From Panacagrimonas sp041635265 (lineage in GTDB: Bacteria > Pseudomonadota > Gammaproteobacteria > Nevskiales > Nevskiaceae): a stretch of 18,379 nt of DNA. Below are positions 15,154-18,379 of the stretch, piece by piece (within the stretch, counting starts at the first letter, position 1; every line of letters begins with the position of its first letter). The translations under genes were made by a program, and so were the position numbers. The stretch spans positions 1 to 18,379 of the forward strand of contig JBFJJV010000052.1 of NCBI GenBank assembly GCA_041635265.1. Direction: 5' to 3'. Below the pieces are notes generated by a model. It was given only the letters and a program-made list of their open reading frames with translations, was not told where the DNA came from and did no database searches.

Positions 15154-16743
15154 ATGAGCATCAAAACTTTATGGCCTGTGGTATTGCTGAGCAGCGCCCT
15201 TGGGGTCGGTTGCGACAGCGGTGGCTCCAGCGAGCCGGGCATTCAGACCACTATCAAGGCCGTCGCACAAAGCGGTCGCCCCCATGCAGAGACCGGTGAG
15301 GACGCGCGCTTGGACAAGCTCATCTTCCGGCGCAGCGATGGGACCAAAATCGAGCTGCAAGTTGGTCTGCTCAACCTGGTCCCGATCGAGCTGAATCATT
15401 GCGAGAGCACCGCCGGCCTGAGCGTGCGGCCACTGCTTGACGCACTGAATCCGGTCGCCACGGCTTACGCGCACGGTGGCATTGATGGTTCCGCACCTGC
15501 CGGAGCCATCAGCGTGGCGGATGAAGAAGCCGAGCTTGGCCGCCTGAGCGCCGCACCGGGCCGCTACTGCGGCCTGGTCGTGGAGATACGGACTAGTTCG
15601 GTACCGGATACCGGTTTGAGCAACGCCGCGATCAGCGTTTCGCCCTGCTATTACGCCGGGGCGATCGGCCTGTCGGACGAAGAAGCCGAAGCGGTGACGG
15701 CGCATCACTGTATCCTGAGCAAGTTCAGCATTGTTCCTTACCGTTTCACACTGCCATTTGGCTCAGCGGTGACGCTGGATTCGGCTAAACGACAACTTGA
15801 TCTGACAGTGCTCGTTCGCTATGAGGAGTGGTTCGACGGGCTCGACTTCGAATTGCTCAAGGCTGACCCTGAAGAACAGGCGCGACTGAGGGACAACATC
15901 GCCGCCGCAATGCACGTCGTCACCGACGATGAGCAGTCGCTCACGCTCGGTTTCAAGATGCATATTGGAAGCAAGGAAGCGGTCTGCGCAGAAACTTACG
16001 AGGCTTTAGGTAGCGGGACGGGGCATCGCCTGCGAATGCAGGACTACCGGTTCTACGCCAGCAATTTCGAACTAAGCAATTCAAGTGACACACAAGCCGT
16101 CAAGCTGGCGGCAAAGCCCAATCGGACCGTGCTGCGGGACGGGAGCAACAGCATCGCACTACTGGGCCAGACACTCGGTTGTAACGCACTCATTGGCTTG
16201 CGAAATCTGACCCTGTCCGGAACAGTGAAGAAAGGTGAGTATGACCGGCTCTGCTTCACCCTCGGCGTACCTTACGCGCAAACCTACGCCAATTCGGTCA
16301 TGCCCCCGCGTCCGCTCGGCATGACAGGCATGGAAGGACATTGGCGGTTCGGTCACAAGTTCTTCCGCTTTGATGCATTGGCAGATCCTGCTGGCGCCGC
16401 TGCACCGTTTTCCATACATCTGGCCAGTACCGAGTGCGGCGGCGCAGACGACCCGGACTCGAGTGCGCCGCCGGCAGAGGACTGCGCCTACCCCAATCGC
16501 CCGCGAGTGTGCCTAGATTACACGCAGATCGCTGAAGGATATTCCATCATCGCTGACGTCGCGCCCCTGATGGCGGAACTCGACGTCACAAGGAACACAG
16601 CAGATACCGAGCCCGGATGTACCTCATTATCCGGGGATCCCGAATGTGTCACCGTCCTGCCGCAGTTTGGCCTCGACTACGCCTTCGACCCACCGGAGCT
16701 GATTCCGCGGCGCGCCCAGACACTGTTTACGACCGGGAAATAA
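15154..16743 (+). CDS. MbnP-like (four-Cys metallo-mystery pair family) exported protein with a long N-terminal domain
   Basis: 529 residues from ATG at 15154 (a TTG at 15133 gives a less likely longer form). A signal peptide ends near C20 (LGVGC), possibly a lipoprotein although the lipobox is imperfect. Residues about 40-235 form a Cys-containing domain I do not recognise, with a YAHGG motif and C83, C139, C165 and C186. From about 265 the sequence fits MbnP: FKMHIGSKEAVC (C278), YRFYASNFEL, C343 before NLTLSGTV, LCFTLGVP, HWRFGHKFFRF, IHLASTEC (C428) and CAYPNRPRVCL (C444). MbnP binds copper after its MauG-like partner MbnH oxidises a Trp to kynurenine. Here W397 is the only Trp in the conserved block, and the usual Asn-His after GVP and one neighbouring Trp are absent. 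No MbnH gene is adjacent. Family call good; activity uncertain. Confidence 0.82.
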   Translation: MSIKTLWPVVLLSSALGVGCDSGGSSEPGIQTTIKAVAQSGRPHAETGEDARLDKLIFRRSDGTKIELQVGLLNLVPIELNHCESTAGLSVRPLLDALNPVATAYAHGGIDGSAPAGAISVADEEAELGRLSAAPGRYCGLVVEIRTSSVPDTGLSNAAISVSPCYYAGAIGLSDEEAEAVTAHHCILSKFSIVPYRFTLPFGSAVTLDSAKRQLDLTVLVRYEEWFDGLDFELLKADPEEQARLRDNIAAAMHVVTDDEQSLTLGFKMHIGSKEAVCAETYEALGSGTGHRLRMQDYRFYASNFELSNSSDTQAVKLAAKPNRTVLRDGSNSIALLGQTLGCNALIGLRNLTLSGTVKKGEYDRLCFTLGVPYAQTYANSVMPPRPLGMTGMEGHWRFGHKFFRFDALADPAGAAAPFSIHLASTECGGADDPDSSAPPAEDCAYPNRPRVCLDYTQIAEGYSIIADVAPLMAELDVTRNTADTEPGCTSLSGDPECVTVLPQFGLDYAFDPPELIPRRAQTLFTTGK

Positions 16744-16822
16744 TATTGCGGCCGCTATTGCCGGTGGGTCTCGGCACAAGGACTCCGGCCAGTGGTTTTC
16801 GCTAGCGGGATAACCGCCGCGA

Positions 16823-16880
16823 CCAAACCGGAGCGCCAAACCCTGCAAAAGCAGGCTAAGGTTACGCCCTTAATGCGGGC
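16823..16880 (+). other. possibly structured leader of the methyltransferase gene
   Basis: The 168-base gap 16744-16911 holds a repeated CCAAACC (16823-16829 and 16836-16842), a perfect hairpin CCTGC-AAAA-GCAGG (16842-16855), and a weaker GCCC/GGGC stem (16866-16880) before an AT-rich stretch and the GGGGAA binding site. This could be a folded 5' leader. It does not match a riboswitch consensus I know, and the hairpin is not followed by a T run. Confidence 0.3.
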
Positions 16881-16911
16881 ATAGATCCAACTTTATATAT
16901 TGGGGAACAAT

Positions 16912-17640
16912 ATGAGTCGATTACTAGTTCTGCTGTACGGGCTGCTGTCCTATGGTTTGTTCTTGGCCGTTTTCCTGTATCTGGTGGCCTTCAATGCCGA
17001 CCTCGGCGGAGTAGCCAAAACCGTCAGCTCGGGTACGCCAGGACCGCTTGCAACCGCTCTGGCAGTCAATATTTTCTTGCTCGCCCTGTTCGGCATTCAG
17101 CACACCATCATGGCCAGAACCGGATTCAAGCGCGCGCTGACACGCATCATTCCTGTGGCGGCGGAGCGCAGTACTTATGTGATGGCGACCAATGTCGTGC
17201 TGATCCTGCTGATGCTGTATTGGCAACCGCTATCAGGAACGGCATGGCAGATCGAAAATACTCAGATCGCGCTCGGGATGCACGCGATCAGCGGCCTGGG
17301 CTGGCTGCTCGTCCTGATTTCAACGTTTCTCACCAACCATTTTGATCTGTTTGGCCTGCGCCAGATCTATCTCAATGCCGTGGGCAAGACCTATTCTGCT
17401 GTGGGATTCAAGGAAATTCTGTTCTATCGCTGGATTCGCCACCCCATGATGCTCGGCCTTCTCATCGCATTCTGGAGCATCCCAGTAATGAGCATGAGCC
17501 ACCTGCTCTTTACCGCGGGCATGAGCCTCTACATTCTCATCGGCATTCACTTTGAAGAGCGTGGCCTGCGGGCAGAACTCGGCGAGTCCTATATCAATTA
17601 TCAGCGTCGGACACGTCGCGTTCTGCCATTCGTGTACTAG
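16912..17640 (+). CDS. MddA/NnrU-family integral membrane methyltransferase (methanethiol S-methyltransferase-like)
   Basis: The 242-residue protein has about five to six membrane segments and the motifs of the MddA branch of the NnrU/isoprenylcysteine methyltransferase superfamily: Q63-H64 followed by IMAR, ERSTYV (85-90), YWQPL, the highly characteristic NHFDLFGLRQ (142-151), RWIRHPMMLG (173-182) and a C-terminal FEERGL. MddA methylates methanethiol to dimethyl sulfide using S-adenosylmethionine; the RHP and EER motifs are the cofactor side of the fold. Other members of the superfamily methylate different thiols or isoprenylated proteins, so the substrate is inferred from the LFGLRQ block. 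ATG at 16912 is chosen because GGGGAA lies just upstream; a TTG at 16900 is inside that site. It lies 168 bases after the MbnP-like gene and 30 bases before the MFS gene. Confidence 0.85.
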   Translation: MSRLLVLLYGLLSYGLFLAVFLYLVAFNADLGGVAKTVSSGTPGPLATALAVNIFLLALFGIQHTIMARTGFKRALTRIIPVAAERSTYVMATNVVLILLMLYWQPLSGTAWQIENTQIALGMHAISGLGWLLVLISTFLTNHFDLFGLRQIYLNAVGKTYSAVGFKEILFYRWIRHPMMLGLLIAFWSIPVMSMSHLLFTAGMSLYILIGIHFEERGLRAELGESYINYQRRTRRVLPFVY

Positions 17641-17670
17641 TTGGCTAACTGATCGTCCAGGAGCAGCAAC

Positions 17671-18379
17671 ATGGCCAAGCGGCACATATTGGTGCTGATG
17701 TGTTTTCTGGCAGCGTTTGTCTGTTACATCGACCGCGTCAATATATCCGTTGCCATCATTCCGATGGCAGAGCACTTTGGCTGGTCGGGAACAGAGAAAG
17801 GGTTTGTTCTTTCATCCTTTTTTATTGGCTATATGCTCGGACAGATCCCCTCGGGCTGGTTCGCCAACCGCTTCGGCGGCCGTCTTATTCTGGGTCTGGC
17901 TTTGCTGCTCTGGTCTGTCTTTACTGCTTTTACCCCCATCGCAGCGGCCATCGGATTTGGCGCCCTGATCCTGTCTCGCATCGTAATGGGCATGGGCGAG
18001 GCCGCCACCTTCCCAGCGACCTACAGTTTGTTCAGCAATTGGGTGCCGCGTAGCGAGCGCTCGCGCTCGGTCGCTTTCGCGCTGGGCGGAATTCCGCTCG
18101 GCACTGTCCTTGGCCTGATGGCTTCCGGGGTACTGGTCGCGCATTATGGCTGGCAAAGTATTTTTTACGTGTTCGGCAGCGCCGGCATTGTGCTTGCAGC
18201 ATTCTGGTTTCTGATTGTGAAGGACACACCCGCACTCCACCCGAAGATATCTGACTCAGAAAAAGCATTCATTAGCGCTGGCGTCCAAGCGAAAACCGGA
18301 GCGCCGCCGCCCTTGCCGTTTGCCGAGCTTTTGCGCGCTGCCCCATTCTGGGCTCTGGTTTTCAACCATTTTTGCAGCA
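17671..18379 (+). CDS. MFS transporter, anion:cation symporter type, partial (C-terminus off the right edge)
   Basis: 236 complete codons are visible without a stop. The start fits the ACS family of the major facilitator superfamily: a first helix ending CYIDRVNISVAI, then the loop-2-3 signature with GYMLGQIPSGWFANRFGGR, helix 4 with RIVMGMGEAATFPATYSLF, the SNWVPRSERSRSVAF loop, and GGIPLGTVLGLMASG in helix 5. Members carry organic anions such as hexuronates, phthalate, glucarate or sialic acid, or phosphate, with a cation; the substrate here is unknown. Six N-terminal helices and the start of the central loop (PPLPFAELLRAAPFW, a common restart motif of helix 7 in this family) are present. 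AGGAG lies seven bases before the ATG. It follows the methyltransferase gene by 30 bases and is probably cotranscribed. Confidence 0.9.
   Translation, partial: MAKRHILVLMCFLAAFVCYIDRVNISVAIIPMAEHFGWSGTEKGFVLSSFFIGYMLGQIPSGWFANRFGGRLILGLALLLWSVFTAFTPIAAAIGFGALILSRIVMGMGEAATFPATYSLFSNWVPRSERSRSVAFALGGIPLGTVLGLMASGVLVAHYGWQSIFYVFGSAGIVLAAFWFLIVKDTPALHPKISDSEKAFISAGVQAKTGAPPPLPFAELLRAAPFWALVFNHFCS

Noticed and set aside
16748..16755. GCGGCCGC palindrome just after the MbnP-like gene as a possible terminator
   Set aside because: The stem is only four base pairs with no loop and no T run follows; it is probably chance in GC-rich sequence.
16801..16911. Cyclic-di-GMP riboswitch before the methyltransferase gene
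   Set aside because: The CAAACC plus hairpin resembles part of the GEMM pattern, but the conserved GACGCAAAGC segment and the tetraloop receptor are absent.
1..18379. tRNA, rRNA, CRISPR arrays, insertion sequences or prophage
   Set aside because: No cloverleaf, regularly spaced repeat, transposase motif or integrase was seen on reading both strands.

Overview
The window looks like a chromosomal stretch from a gammaproteobacterium of moderately high GC content. This is an inference from the class II (PyrC-type) dihydroorotase, the AcnA-type aconitase, the Nu-class glutathione transferase and the general style of the genes. No rRNA, tRNA, CRISPR array or recognisable insertion sequence was seen. 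Genes are densely packed with clear ribosome binding sites at many starts.

Positions 1-4288 (minus strand) hold seven closely spaced genes that read like one transcription unit. In order of transcription they are a TetR-type regulator, a membrane-anchored peroxiredoxin-like gene broken by a single-base frameshift in a homopolymer, a Nu-class glutathione transferase, a LON substrate-binding-domain protein, an exported thioredoxin-fold protein with a degraded CXXC motif fused to an NTF2-like domain, and an HD-domain protein that runs off the left edge. The theme is thiol and electrophile stress. Positions 4486-6833 (minus strand) form a second unit: pyrC, an SbtA-type bicarbonate transporter overlapping it by 4 bases, and an SbtB/PII-like protein 3 bases further on.

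Positions 7109-10155 carry an EamA drug/metabolite exporter (minus), a tiny DUF4169 protein (plus), an ABC1/UbiB-type atypical kinase (minus) and, divergent from it, a DUF6918-like protein (plus). Positions 10259-12919 are acnA, with a consensus -10 box upstream and a strong intrinsic terminator downstream. A convergent small exported glycine-zipper protein with a His-rich tail follows (13032-13457, minus).

Positions 13724-18379 (plus strand) are the most unusual part: a DUF2946-like Cys-containing exported protein, an outer-membrane beta-barrel whose mature N-terminus would begin with a CxxCxC motif, and a large exported, possibly lipid-anchored, protein whose C-terminal half resembles MbnP, the copper-binding partner of the MauG-like enzyme MbnH. 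Next come an MddA/NnrU-family membrane methyltransferase and an MFS anion:cation symporter-type transporter cut by the right edge. I read the first three as a candidate periplasmic/outer-membrane copper-handling island that lacks the usual MbnH partner within view. The link to the methyltransferase and the MFS gene is only positional.
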